A stretch of 64,000 nt of DNA, from positions 2,046,001 through 2,110,000 of the forward strand of contig OZ242210.1 in NCBI GenBank assembly GCA_965206315.1, in the 5' to 3' direction. Shown here one piece after another: positions 1 to 8,633 of this stretch. The notes below the pieces were generated by a model. The model did not search any database and was not told the DNA's origin. It saw nothing but the letters and a program-made list of their open reading frames with translations. This DNA is from Bin16 sp965206315. Its GTDB lineage: Bacteria > Chloroflexota > Dehalococcoidia > Lucifugimonadales > Australimonadaceae. Numbering within the stretch: the stretch's first letter is position 1; every line of letters begins with the position of its first letter. The position numbers and the translations under genes are program-made.

Positions 1-62
1 GCGAACGCCCGCCCCATGGCCATTCCTGACCATAGAGGCGGGCGGATTCTATAGCACAGTGA

Positions 63-90
63 GGGCGGCCTGACAACTATCAGACCGCCC
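63..90 (-). terminator. hairpin terminator candidate of first SBP gene
   Basis: An inverted repeat (GGGCGG-CTGA arms with one mismatch, 5-6 nt loop) lies 11 bases past the stop codon of the minus-strand binding-protein gene. No U-run follows it, so it may act as a weak terminator or as an mRNA 3' stabiliser. Confidence 0.5.
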
Positions 91-100
91 TGCTGTTGCT

Positions 101-1387
101 CTATCGCACGTACTTGGCGTGCACGATATCGAGCAATTCGTCGATCCTGTCCCGGTTTGCCTCGAAACCGTTCACCATGTCGGTGACGATCTGCTGGGAG
201 GTGGCGCCGTCCGTGAACAGGTTCTTGATGCCCGTGAACTGCTGCATGGAGGAGGCGAACTCCTCGTCTGCCATCGCATCCGCGAGTGCATCCCGCAGTG
301 TCTGGGTTACCTCTGCCTGCATGTTCGGCGGGCCCCAGATGTTCTTCGCGATGGTGGCCCTGGGCCGCATGGCGACCCACAGTTCGCGGTCCGCCTGGTC
401 CTCGATGTAGGTGTCGTGGAAGTTCGGGCAGTGGAAGTCGCCCTCGCCGTTGTTGCCGATGTCGAATCCGGGCACCGACAGGTCGGCGAACGGGCGCAAG
501 AAGCCGCTCGCGATCCATCCGGGCCGTGTCACCGGGAACTGGTCCCAGAGGGTGCCGGAGACCCAGGAGTTCACGTCGCCGCGCTCGATCATCACGTACT
601 GCTCGGCGGAGCCTGCGGCGGAGACGTTCCGGATCTCCAGCGGCACGTTGAACTTGTCGGCCAGCCAGCCGATGGAGACGTTCGCGCTCAGGTCGGCGGG
701 CGTCGGGACGCCCCATCCGACGGTCAGCACAGGATCGGTTGCGCCGAACGCTTCGTCGATGCAGTCGTAGGGAAGCGTGCCGCGGATGAACCACGCGCCC
801 TCGCCGCCGGAGGTGACGCCGATCATCGTTGCTTCGCGCATGTCGAACTGCGCCTGAGGGGTGAACATGTCCGCGACACCCGGCGTCGCTTCCAGTGCAA
901 GCGTCAGGCCGTCCGGCTTCGCGTTCCAGACGAAGTTGCGCTCCACTACGACCGGCGTCAGGTTCCTGACGACGATGCGCGGGTTGCCGGGGATGAACTT
1001 CGGCCACGCGCGGGACATGAAGCGCGCCTGCGCATCGGTTCCGCCGCCGGGGTTGAAGCCGACCATCATGCTGATGGTCTTACCACTGAAGTAGCCCTCG
1101 GCGTCGAAGCCGGGGTCGACGGGCAATGGTGTTGCGGTGGGACGCGCCGTGGGTGTCGGGGTTGCCGGCACCGCGGTAACGCCTTCCGGCAGGGGGGTCG
1201 GCGTTGCCTCTTCTGTCATCATGGCGGTCGGCGTCGGCTCTGCTTCCACCATCGCCGCCGTCGGAGTAGGCGTCGCCGCCGGACGCGGCGTCGCTGTCGG
1301 TTCCTCGCCGCCGCAGGCAGCGAGCACCAGAGAGAGCATGAGGCTGAGGGCCCCGATGACTCCGATCTTCCCGGACATCTTCACCAT
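101..1387 (-). CDS. TctC-type tripartite tricarboxylate transporter solute-binding lipoprotein, copy 1
   Basis: This is a 428-residue substrate-binding lipoprotein of the Bug/TctC family, expected to capture a carboxylate or similar small solute outside the membrane. Residues 1-25 form a lipoprotein signal peptide ending in the lipobox LAAC, with C25 as the lipidated cysteine. A Thr-Pro-rich linker with PTPTAAM-like units follows to about residue 95, then the binding domain, which starts near GKTISMMVGFNPGGGTDA. A GGAGGT ribosome site precedes the ATG. The gene is the last of three tandem paralogues, and each has its own promoter and hairpin. No TctA or TctB membrane subunit is present in this window, so the permease partner and the substrate are unknown. 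Confidence 0.88.
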   Translation of the reverse strand: MVKMSGKIGVIGALSLMLSLVLAACGGEEPTATPRPAATPTPTAAMVEAEPTPTAMMTEEATPTPLPEGVTAVPATPTPTARPTATPLPVDPGFDAEGYFSGKTISMMVGFNPGGGTDAQARFMSRAWPKFIPGNPRIVVRNLTPVVVERNFVWNAKPDGLTLALEATPGVADMFTPQAQFDMREATMIGVTSGGEGAWFIRGTLPYDCIDEAFGATDPVLTVGWGVPTPADLSANVSIGWLADKFNVPLEIRNVSAAGSAEQYVMIERGDVNSWVSGTLWDQFPVTRPGWIASGFLRPFADLSVPGFDIGNNGEGDFHCPNFHDTYIEDQADRELWVAMRPRATIAKNIWGPPNMQAEVTQTLRDALADAMADEEFASSMQQFTGIKNLFTDGATSQQIVTDMVNGFEANRDRIDELLDIVHAKYVR

Positions 1388-1457
1388 CCGAAACCTCCAT
1401 ACCGTCTGTACGACTATAGGTAATGAGCCTCCGGGATTTCCCGCAGGCCGAGGTAAA

Positions 1458-1487
1458 ACCCTATCGGGCGGGCGGGAGTGTTGTCAA
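1458..1487 (-). promoter_or_regulatory. promoter of SBP copy 1 (TTGACA-18-TAGGGT)
   Basis: On the minus strand a perfect -35 TTGACA (1482-1487) is followed after 18 nt by TAGGGT (1458-1463). The same box pair, followed by a TTTAC/TTAC-like stretch, precedes the other two SBP genes, so it is conserved by comparison within the window. The predicted leader is about 60 nt. Confidence 0.7.
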
Positions 1488-1530
1488 TCGCAACACGCCT
1501 TTCGGGAGAAGCGCGCTTGGTGGCTGCATA

Positions 1531-1563
1531 AGAGAGGCCTGCCGGATAGCGGCAGGTCTCTCT
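1531..1563 (-). terminator. strong hairpin terminator of SBP copy 2
   Basis: A 14-bp stem with a single G-T wobble and a 5-nt loop (AGAGAG-CTGCCG arms) lies about 22 bases past the stop of the second binding-protein gene. It separates that gene from the promoter of copy 1. Confidence 0.7.
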
Positions 1564-1585
1564 CCAGACATTCCGTGCGGTCGAC

Positions 1586-2878
1586 TCAGCGCACGTACTT
1601 CTCAAATACAAACTCCGTCACCTCGTTGATCCTGTCCGAGTTGGCGATGAAGGCGTTGACCGTGTCGGCGAGCTCCTGTTGAGCGATGTCGCCGTGTGTG
1701 AACGTGTTCTTGATGCCGGTGAATGCCTGCATCGTGGAGGCGAACTCCTCGTCAGCCATGGCGTCTGCGAGCGCCTTTCGGAGCACTGCGGTCACCTCGT
1801 TCGGGATGCCGGGCGGGCCGATGATGTTCTTGGAAGCGTATACATCAGGTCCGTTCAGAGCGAGCCACAACTCGAGATCCTCGCCCTCCAAGTAGGTGTC
1901 ACCAACGTTCGGGCAATGGAAGTCCGCCTCGCCGTTGTGGCCGAGGTCGAAACCGGGGAATGAGAGGTCTGCGAACGGACGGATGAAGCCGCTGGCCGTC
2001 CAGCCGGGACGCGTCCGCGGGTACTGGTCCCAGATGGTCCCCGATACCCAGGAGTTCACGTCACCACGCTCGATCATCACGTACTGTTCTGCAGAGCCCG
2101 CGGCGGCAACGTTCCGGATCTCCAGCGGCACGTTCAGCTTGTCCGCCAGCCATCCCACTGCAACGTTTGCTCCGAGGTCGGCGGGCGTCGGTGCGCTGGT
2201 GCCGATCGTTAACACGGGGTCGGTCGAACCGAAGGCAGAGTCGATGCAGTCGTACGGCAGTGTGCCTCGGATGACCCACAGCCCTTCCTTGCCGGAGGTG
2301 ACGCCGATCATCGTTGCCTCCCGCATGTCGAACAGCGCCTGCGGGGTGAACTGATCGAAGATACCCGCTGTTGCTTCGAGCCCAAGGGTCAGTCCGTCCG
2401 GCTCGGATTGCCAGACGAAGTTGCGTTCCACGACCACCGGGGTCAGGTTACGGACGACGATGCGGGGGCTGCCCGGGATGAACTGCGGCCACGCGCGGGA
2501 CATGTAGCGGGCCTGGGCGTCGGTGCCGCCACCGGGGTTGAAGCCGACCATCATGCTGATGGTCTTGCCACTGAAGTACGCTTCAGCGTCGAAGCCGGGG
2601 TCGACCGGCAACGGAGTAGGCGTGGGGCGCGGGACCGGGGTCGGGGTAGGGGCGGGGCCGGTATCGCCGCTGGTGTCCGGCGTCGGCGTCGCCTCCTCTT
2701 CCATCATTGCCTCGGGCGTCGGCGTCGGCTCTGCTTCCATCATCGCCGCCGTTGGGGTTGGCGTCGCAGCCGGAGGCGGTGTTGGCGTCGGGTCTTCGCC
2801 GCCACAGGCGGCGAGCAGTGCGAAGAGAGCAAGGGCGGTGGCCCCGAGCGCTCCGATCTTCCTGAGCATCTTGACCAT
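1586..2878 (-). CDS. TctC-type tripartite tricarboxylate transporter solute-binding lipoprotein, copy 2
   Basis: This paralogue of both neighbouring genes has about 430 residues from the ATG at 2878. I chose that start because GGGGAGG precedes it and because it gives a normal lipoprotein signal (LLAAC, C25); the open frame runs 37 codons further upstream but overlaps the promoter. The linker (residues 26 to about 98) carries PTPTAAMMEAEPTPTPEAMM-type units. The binding domain is closely similar to copies 1 and 3 through conserved blocks such as YDCID, GSAEQYVMIERGDVNSW and the C-terminal EKYVR. It is expected to work as an extracellular, membrane-tethered solute-capture protein. The substrate is unknown. 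Confidence 0.88.
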   Translation of the reverse strand: MVKMLRKIGALGATALALFALLAACGGEDPTPTPPPAATPTPTAAMMEAEPTPTPEAMMEEEATPTPDTSGDTGPAPTPTPVPRPTPTPLPVDPGFDAEAYFSGKTISMMVGFNPGGGTDAQARYMSRAWPQFIPGSPRIVVRNLTPVVVERNFVWQSEPDGLTLGLEATAGIFDQFTPQALFDMREATMIGVTSGKEGLWVIRGTLPYDCIDSAFGSTDPVLTIGTSAPTPADLGANVAVGWLADKLNVPLEIRNVAAAGSAEQYVMIERGDVNSWVSGTIWDQYPRTRPGWTASGFIRPFADLSFPGFDLGHNGEADFHCPNVGDTYLEGEDLELWLALNGPDVYASKNIIGPPGIPNEVTAVLRKALADAMADEEFASTMQAFTGIKNTFTHGDIAQQELADTVNAFIANSDRINEVTEFVFEKYVR

Positions 2879-2960
2879 CAGAGAACCTCCCCCTGTCGTA
2901 CTGCATGCAGGCGGCAACGTGAACAGAGCCTGGGGGGCGCCGCTCGCAGGTTGGTTCGTA

Positions 2961-2989
2961 ACCCTATCGGCTGAGGAGAGGTGTGTCAA
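2961..2989 (-). promoter_or_regulatory. promoter of SBP copy 2 (TTGACA-17-TAGGGT)
   Basis: Minus-strand -35 TTGACA (2984-2989) and -10 TAGGGT (2961-2966) are separated by 17 nt, with GTTAC directly after. This is the same promoter as at the sibling genes. The leader to the ATG at 2878 is about 75 nt. Confidence 0.72.
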
Positions 2990-3001
2990 ACCGGAATTAC
3001 G

Positions 3002-3031
3002 AGAGCCGCCCCGTTCGAACGGGGCGGCTCT
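3002..3031 (-). terminator. perfect hairpin terminator of SBP copy 3
   Basis: A fully self-complementary 30-nt sequence (AGAGCCGCCCCG arm, TTCGAA centre) begins about 28 bases past the stop of the third binding-protein gene and ends near the -35 box of copy 2. Confidence 0.75.
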
Positions 3032-3058
3032 TCTCTCATACGACTTGCAGGTTTCGAC

Positions 3059-4351
3059 TTACCTGACGTACTTCTCGAACGCCCTCTCCTGGAGCTCTCC
3101 GATGAGGTCCAAGTTGCTCAGGAACTGCTCGGTCGTTTCGAACAGCTCCTGCTGAGCGACGTCACCGGGCGTGAAGTTGTTCGGGATGCCGGTGAACCGC
3201 ACCATGCTTTCCGCGAACTCAGGGTCGTTCATCGCATCGGTCAGCGCGTCACGCAACGCCTGCAACGGCCCTGCGGGGATGCCGGGCGGGCCGATGATGT
3301 TCTTCGAGGCGTAGGTGCGCGGGCCCGTTATGGCTATCCACTCCTGGAGCATCTCGTCCGAGTCGAAGAAGCTCTCCGCTTTCGGGCAGTCGTACGGCCC
3401 CTCTGCGTTCGACCCCAACTCGTAGCCGGGGAACGAGAGGTCCACGAACGGCCTGAGGAAGCCGTCCCTGATCCAGCCGGGCCGCGTGATTGGCAACTGG
3501 GCCCAGACGGTTGAGGACGTCCACGAGTTCACGTCCCCGCGCTCGAGCATGATGTACTGCTCGGCAGAGCCCGCGGCTGCCACGTTCCGGATCTCCAGCG
3601 GGATGTTGAAGTGGTCCGCCAGCCACGGGATGGACACCAGCGAGCCAAGGTCAGCAAACGTGGGAACGCTGGAACCCAGGGTCAGCACCGGGCTCGTCGC
3701 GTTGAACGCGGTGTCGATACAGCCGTAGGGCAGGTTGCCGCGGATCATCCAGAACTGGTCCTTGCCGGAGGTGACTCCAATCATGGAGACCTCCCGCATG
3801 TCGTACTGGGCCGCCGGGGTTACCTGGTCGAAGATGCCGGCCGTCGCTTCGACGGAGATGGTCAGGCCGTCCGGTTTGGCGTTCCAGACGAAGTTCCGCT
3901 GGACGACGTTCGGTGTCAGGTTCCTGACGACGATGCGCGGGTTGCCCGGGATGTACTCCGACCAGGCGCGGGACATGAAGCGGGCCTGGGCGTCGGTACC
4001 GCCACCGGGGTTGAAGCCGACCATCATGCTGATGGTCTTGCCACTGAAGTACGCCTCGGCGTCAAACCCGGGTTCAACCGGCAACGGCGTGGGCGTGGGG
4101 CGCGGAACCGGCGTCGGGGTCGGGGCAGGGCCGGTGTCGCCGCTGGGGGCTGGCGTCGGCGTTGGCTCGTCTGCCATCATCGCCGGCGTTGGTGTCGGCT
4201 CGTCTGCCATCATCGCCGCCGTCGGCGTCGGCGTTGCAGCCGGGCGCGGCGTGGCCGTCGGCTCTTCTTCGCCGCCACAGGCAGCAAGGACGATCGAGAG
4301 CACCAGGCTCAACGCCGCCAAGGCCGCAAACATCTGAATCTTCTTTGCCAT
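3059..4351 (-). CDS. TctC-type tripartite tricarboxylate transporter solute-binding lipoprotein, copy 3
   Basis: This is the third paralogue, about 430 residues from the ATG at 4351. The start is supported by an AGGGAGG site and a lipoprotein signal with lipobox VLAAC (C25). The open frame extends 14 codons upstream, but those residues are not signal-like. The linker contains a near-exact internal duplication of AMMADEPTPTP, showing how these spacers grow. The folded domain differs most from its siblings in the middle (for example YGCIDTAFNATSP instead of YDCIDSAFGSTDP), so ligand preference may have diverged. It lies first in a row of three monocistronic genes. Confidence 0.88.
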   Translation of the reverse strand: MAKKIQMFAALAALSLVLSIVLAACGGEEEPTATPRPAATPTPTAAMMADEPTPTPAMMADEPTPTPAPSGDTGPAPTPTPVPRPTPTPLPVEPGFDAEAYFSGKTISMMVGFNPGGGTDAQARFMSRAWSEYIPGNPRIVVRNLTPNVVQRNFVWNAKPDGLTISVEATAGIFDQVTPAAQYDMREVSMIGVTSGKDQFWMIRGNLPYGCIDTAFNATSPVLTLGSSVPTFADLGSLVSIPWLADHFNIPLEIRNVAAAGSAEQYIMLERGDVNSWTSSTVWAQLPITRPGWIRDGFLRPFVDLSFPGYELGSNAEGPYDCPKAESFFDSDEMLQEWIAITGPRTYASKNIIGPPGIPAGPLQALRDALTDAMNDPEFAESMVRFTGIPNNFTPGDVAQQELFETTEQFLSNLDLIGELQERAFEKYVR

Positions 4352-4427
4352 GCGAGAAACCTCCCTGCATCTGTCGCCGTGCCTCGCTGACACGACGGCT
4401 AATGACCTTTGGCAGATAGCCTGCGTA

Positions 4428-4457
4428 ACGCTATCTGTCCGGTGTGGGTGCTGTCAA
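4428..4457 (-). promoter_or_regulatory. promoter of SBP copy 3 (TTGACA-18-TAGCGT)
   Basis: Minus-strand -35 TTGACA (4452-4457) and -10 TAGCGT (4428-4433) are separated by 18 nt. An imperfect inverted repeat (GGCAGATAGC at 4411-4420 against GCTATCTGTCC at 4430-4440) overlaps the -10 and the start site and could be an operator. The leader is about 70 nt. Confidence 0.68.
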
Positions 4458-4540
4458 TCGTTGACGCAGAATCCGCTGGATAATAGTAGGGACACGCTGC
4501 GAAGCGGGTTGGCGTGCGTGGCGATTGTGCGCTGCGCTGC

Positions 4541-4546
4541 TAGAAT
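4541..4546 (+). promoter_or_regulatory. -10 box TAGAAT 6 nt before ATG (leaderless start)
   Basis: TAGAAT lies exactly 6 nt upstream of the ATG at 4553, so transcription would begin at or next to the start codon. No Shine-Dalgarno sequence and no clear -35 are visible. Four other genes in the window show the same spacing. Confidence 0.45.
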
Positions 4547-4552
4547 CGGCGC

Positions 4553-4906
4553 ATGGTCTACAGGCAGGGCATGAATCGCGCGAAGCTTCGGGAAGGCTCC
4601 GGCAAGGGCACTGAGATCGCCGACGAGCACTTCCACGAAGTCGCCGGCTCCAAGGACTTCTACGTCTACGTGACCCCCAACCGCAAGGCGAAGGGTTACG
4701 AGGCGTTGCGCGACTGGCTCCGTGAGCAGGGTTACGCCGTCACAGTCTCCGACGATGCTCCATTGCTGCCTGCGAAGGGCTATAAGGCGATAAAGGTCAC
4801 CACGGGCACCGGCGTGCTCTCCGACGAGGCGGTGCGGCGCACGCACCGCTGGGCTCACCAGCGCAACTTCCTCCACAGCTTCTTCAAGCCGCTGCGAGGC
4901 GCATGA
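4553..4906 (+). CDS. conserved-looking small protein of unknown function
   Basis: A 117-residue soluble protein that I do not recognise. It has no signal peptide or membrane segment, is rich in Lys and Arg, and looks alpha/beta (strand-like YVYVTPN near residues 38-44, strand-like AIKVTTGTG near 79-87, and an aromatic/basic C-terminus with HRWAHQRNFLHSFFKPL). Its stop codon overlaps the polA start by 4 bp (ATGA), so the two genes are probably co-transcribed and coupled. A DNA-repair or nucleic-acid role can only be guessed from that context. An in-frame ATG at 4571 is an alternative start. Confidence 0.65.
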   Translation: MVYRQGMNRAKLREGSGKGTEIADEHFHEVAGSKDFYVYVTPNRKAKGYEALRDWLREQGYAVTVSDDAPLLPAKGYKAIKVTTGTGVLSDEAVRRTHRWAHQRNFLHSFFKPLRGA

Positions 4907-7731
4907 CCATGGTACGCAGGTCTCCTCCGGCAGGCACCCCCTCCCTGTTCGGCGAACCCGCGCCGGAAGCCGCGTCTCCAGCCCAACGAGAACAGCCCCT
5001 GCTGTTGCTGATGGACGGCCACGCGATGGTGTTCCGCGCGTGGTTCGCGCTCCGGCAGGCGCAACCGCTCACCATCCGCGCGACCGGCGAGGACGTGCGG
5101 GGTGTCTATTCCTTCACCACCACATTCTTCAAGACGCTCGCTGACCACAGGCCCACGCACGTCGCCATCGCGTTCGATACGCCGGAGCGCACTTTCCGCG
5201 ATGAGATGTATGCGGACTACAAGGCGACCCGTCCCCCCATCCCACCCGAACTCACGCAGAACGTCGAGCGCGTGAAGCAGGTGATGAACGCCTTTCGCGT
5301 CCCTGTCCTCGAATCGCCCGGCTACGAGGCCGACGACGTGCTCGGCACGATCGCGGCCTGGAGCACCGAGCACGGCGTAGACACGCTCATCGCCACCGGC
5401 GACACCGACACACTGCAACTCGTCTCGCCGCACGTCCGGGTCCTGCTCACCACCGGATTCGGCGATACGCGCATCTACGACGAGGATGCCGTACGCGAGC
5501 GCTACGGCGGACTCGAGCCTGCCCAGCAGCGCGACGTGAAGGCACTCACCGGCGATACGTCCGACAACATCCCCGGTGTTCCCGGCATCGGCCAGAAGAC
5601 GGCGGTGAAACTCATCAGCGAATTCGGCAGCGCCGAGTCGCTCGTCGATCGCGTGGATGAGGTGACGCCGCCTCGTATCCAAGGCCTCGTGCGCGAGCAC
5701 GGAGAGCAATTGCTCAAGAGCAAGCACCTCGTGACCATCGAGACGGCAGCGCCGACGGAGTTCGATTTCGACGCCGCAGCGTTCGGCGGCTTCTCCCGCG
5801 ACGAGGTGTTGGACGTGTTCCGCGAGCTGGAGTTCAGCAGCCTCGTCGCGCGTATCCCGTCGCCCCCCGGCGAGCAGCAGCCCGCGGCAGGCGACGCTCC
5901 CGTCGAACCGCAATCGATGTTCGAGGCGGACGTGCGCGTGACCGTCGTCGATACGCCTGCTGCGCTCAGCACACTGGTCGAACGACTACGCGGGGCGGAT
6001 ACGCTCGTCGTCGAGGCGCATGCCGCCGTTCAGCGAGCGATGGAGTCCGAACTCGTTGGGCTGGCGTTCGCCGTCGATGAGAGCGAAGGCTTCTACGTGC
6101 CCGTAGGCCATGCGGAGGGGAATCAGCTCTCCGCGGAAGAGGCGCTGCCCGCGCTGCTACCGGTGCTCACGAGCAAACCCGTCTCCGGCCACAACCTCAA
6201 CTTCACGCTGACGCTGCTGTCCAACTACGGGCTGTCGCCGACTGCGGTGAGCATCGCGTTCGACACGATGCTCGCGGCGCATCTCACCGGTGAGAAGGCG
6301 CTGTCGCTCAAACCGCTCGCATTCAACCGGCTCAACGTCGAACTGCAGGCGCTGACCGACCTGACCGGCACTGGACGCAAGCAGATCACATTCGATGCCG
6401 TCCCGGTGACAGACGCCGGGGGATACGCCGCGACCGCTGCCGCAGTGACGCTGCAACTGCAGCGCGCGCTCGCTGGGGACATGGAGCGCGACGGCCTCAC
6501 GACGTACCATGATGAACACGCGATGCCGCTCGTGCCGGTGCTTGCGCGTATGCAGACCCATGGCATCGCCATAGACGAGAGCGTGCTTGCCGAACTGAAT
6601 GAAGAGATCGCGGGTGAGGTAGAGATAGAGGAGCGCAACGCCTACGAAGCCGTGGGACACGAGTTCAACATCAACTCGCCGTCCCAACTCGGGGACCTGC
6701 TCTTCAAGGAACTCAAACTGCCGTCGGGCCGCAGGACGCAGACGGGCTACTCGACCGATGCGTCAATCCTGGAGAACCTGCGCGACCATCACCCGGTCAT
6801 CGGCCATGTTCTGCGGTACCGGGAACTGACCAAGCTCAAGTCGACCTACGTGGACACACTGCCACAGCAGGTGAACCCGCGTACGGGCCGTATCCACACG
6901 ACCTACAACCAGGCGGGCTCCGCCACGGGCAGGCTCGCCAGCGCCGACCCCAACCTGCAGAACATCCCCATCCGCACGCCGCTCGGTCTGCGCGTCAGGG
7001 AGGCATTCATCGCGGAGCAACGCCCCGAGTGGATGCTGCTCAGCGCCGACTACTCGCAGATAGACCTGCGCGTGCTTGCGCATCTCTCACAGGACCCGGC
7101 ACTCATGGCCGCGTTCGAGCGTGGAGAGGATATCCACTCTTCCACGGCCTCGCTTATCTACGGTGTGCCGCTCGGCGAGGTGACGCGGGATATGCGGCGC
7201 CTCGCCAAGGTGATGAACTTCGGCGTCGCCTACGGGCTCAGCGCTTTCGGCATATCGCAGCAGACCGAGCTCACCCGCGAAGAAGGCGCTGCGTTCATCG
7301 AGTCGTACTTCGGAACCTATCCCACCGTCAAGTCCTTCCTCGACGACACTGTCGAGCGGGCGAAGGCGGATGGCTACGCGGAGACGCTCCTGGGCCGCCG
7401 GCGTTACATCCCCGAGCTGCGGTCGCCGCACTATCCGGTGCGCCAGGCGGGCGAACGCATCGCGCTCAACATGCCCGTACAGGGCACCTCCGCCGACGTC
7501 ATCAACGAGGCGATGGTCGCCATCCAGCGCCGTCTCGAAGAGGACGGCTTCCGCAGCAGGATGCTGCTGCAGGTGCACGACGAGTTGTTGTTCGAGCTGC
7601 CCGTGGAGGAGGAAGAGGAGCTCGTCGCGATGTTGCAGGACGTGATGCCGAACGCGCTGGAGATGAGCGTGCCGGTGCAGATAGACATCAAGACCGGGCC
7701 TACCTGGGCGTCGATGACTTACGCGGAGTAA
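4903..7731 (+). CDS. polA: DNA polymerase I
   Basis: A 942-residue DNA polymerase I for gap filling, primer removal and repair. The 5'-nuclease domain (about residues 33-315) has DGHAMVFRAW, GYEADDVLGT, TGDTDTLQL and the helix-hairpin-helix DNIPGVPGIGQKTA. The central 3'-5' exonuclease-like domain (about 345-530) has lost its metal motifs: VVEAHA stands where the D-x-E motif is expected and HNLNFT where H-N-x-K-Y-D is usual. Proofreading is therefore probably absent, as in Taq polymerase. Polymerase motifs are intact: A (SADYSQIDLRVLAHLSQD, about 711), B (RRLAKVMNFGVAYG, about 765) and C (QVHDELLFE, about 889). A second ATG two codons in (4909) is an alternative start. Confidence 0.97.
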   Translation: MTMVRRSPPAGTPSLFGEPAPEAASPAQREQPLLLLMDGHAMVFRAWFALRQAQPLTIRATGEDVRGVYSFTTTFFKTLADHRPTHVAIAFDTPERTFRDEMYADYKATRPPIPPELTQNVERVKQVMNAFRVPVLESPGYEADDVLGTIAAWSTEHGVDTLIATGDTDTLQLVSPHVRVLLTTGFGDTRIYDEDAVRERYGGLEPAQQRDVKALTGDTSDNIPGVPGIGQKTAVKLISEFGSAESLVDRVDEVTPPRIQGLVREHGEQLLKSKHLVTIETAAPTEFDFDAAAFGGFSRDEVLDVFRELEFSSLVARIPSPPGEQQPAAGDAPVEPQSMFEADVRVTVVDTPAALSTLVERLRGADTLVVEAHAAVQRAMESELVGLAFAVDESEGFYVPVGHAEGNQLSAEEALPALLPVLTSKPVSGHNLNFTLTLLSNYGLSPTAVSIAFDTMLAAHLTGEKALSLKPLAFNRLNVELQALTDLTGTGRKQITFDAVPVTDAGGYAATAAAVTLQLQRALAGDMERDGLTTYHDEHAMPLVPVLARMQTHGIAIDESVLAELNEEIAGEVEIEERNAYEAVGHEFNINSPSQLGDLLFKELKLPSGRRTQTGYSTDASILENLRDHHPVIGHVLRYRELTKLKSTYVDTLPQQVNPRTGRIHTTYNQAGSATGRLASADPNLQNIPIRTPLGLRVREAFIAEQRPEWMLLSADYSQIDLRVLAHLSQDPALMAAFERGEDIHSSTASLIYGVPLGEVTRDMRRLAKVMNFGVAYGLSAFGISQQTELTREEGAAFIESYFGTYPTVKSFLDDTVERAKADGYAETLLGRRRYIPELRSPHYPVRQAGERIALNMPVQGTSADVINEAMVAIQRRLEEDGFRSRMLLQVHDELLFELPVEEEEELVAMLQDVMPNALEMSVPVQIDIKTGPTWASMTYAE

Positions 7732-7746
7732 CAGACAGCAGCGGTT

Positions 7747-8553
7747 TCAGCTGCGGAGGTCGCCTTGGGGCGGGGCCTCCTCCGCGAGAGCGGCTATCTG
7801 CTCCTCGAGCACCTGCACCGTGGCGAAGTCCTCCTCCAGCAGTTTGTAGCACCGCTCCACGTACAGTTGAGCGAGCCGTGCCCCGGCGTCAGAGGAATCG
7901 CGCGCCGCGCGTCGTACACGCTCACCCCAGAAACGTTCCGGCAGGGCATTCCCCAACGCCTGCAGTGAGACGTTGGTCTCCTCGACGAGGCCTTCGTCCT
8001 GCGATTCGAGCGCGAACCGCATCGTCCCGACCAGCTTCGACAGCTCTGCGAGGCGGTCGCGGTCGCTCATCAGTCCATAGACCACCTGCTGCACGCTGCC
8101 GCTCGGGTCTCCCGCGTCGCTGGGCAGTGGACGTTCCGGAACAGCCGGCGCGGGCTGGGGGTTGGCGTCGAGGTAACGCTGATAGAGCGTTTCGTATTCG
8201 TGCACGGCTTCCGTAGCCTGCCGCATCGCGGCCTGCAGGTCGCCCAGCACCATGTCCCCCCCCCAGACGAAGTCGTCGCCGCGCAGTTCCGCCAGATGGC
8301 GCAGCGGCTCGATCGACTCCACCTCCTCAGGGATGGGCGGTGCAGCGAAACTGCCGCCCCCGTCGCCGATCACCTCGCTCGCGAGTCCACCCAACTGCGC
8401 CGCGAGCATCGGCGGCAGGTACTTGGTCATGTCCATCTTTACAGGCAAGAGGACGACGTACGTCGCCAGCAACCCGGCTTGCGGGTTGCCGAAGTAGAGC
8501 AGCGCATGCCCCTTCGGGCGGGACTCGTTGCCGATCTCGAACGTAAGCGCCAC
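7747..8553 (-). CDS. hypothetical protein, 268 residues
   Basis: I do not recognise this protein. It has no signal peptide; the N-terminal 110 residues look like a compact beta-rich domain with hydrophobic strands (LLATYVVLLPV), followed by a helical region with a Pro-rich spacer (about 130-150) and a C-terminal charged coiled-coil-like stretch (LEEDFATVQVLEEQIAALAEE). The stop lies 16 bp from the polA stop (convergent) and the start diverges from the Mrp operon. Composition and codon use match the neighbours, which supports a real gene. The function is unknown. Confidence 0.65.
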   Translation of the reverse strand: MALTFEIGNESRPKGHALLYFGNPQAGLLATYVVLLPVKMDMTKYLPPMLAAQLGGLASEVIGDGGGSFAAPPIPEEVESIEPLRHLAELRGDDFVWGGDMVLGDLQAAMRQATEAVHEYETLYQRYLDANPQPAPAVPERPLPSDAGDPSGSVQQVVYGLMSDRDRLAELSKLVGTMRFALESQDEGLVEETNVSLQALGNALPERFWGERVRRAARDSSDAGARLAQLYVERCYKLLEEDFATVQVLEEQIAALAEEAPPQGDLRS

Positions 8554-8633
8554 TAGCCCCTCCTTGCCCGCGAGAGGTTACAGGTTCTCGCGAACCCGTG
8601 CGAGCGCTCTAACGCGCCATGTACGCGTTGACC

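Noticed and set aside
119..1423. A 434-residue plus-strand frame opposite SBP copy 1
   Set aside because: It is antisense to a lipoprotein gene with signal peptide, promoter and terminator; the shadow ends in runs of Arg and Cys from the TP-rich linker.
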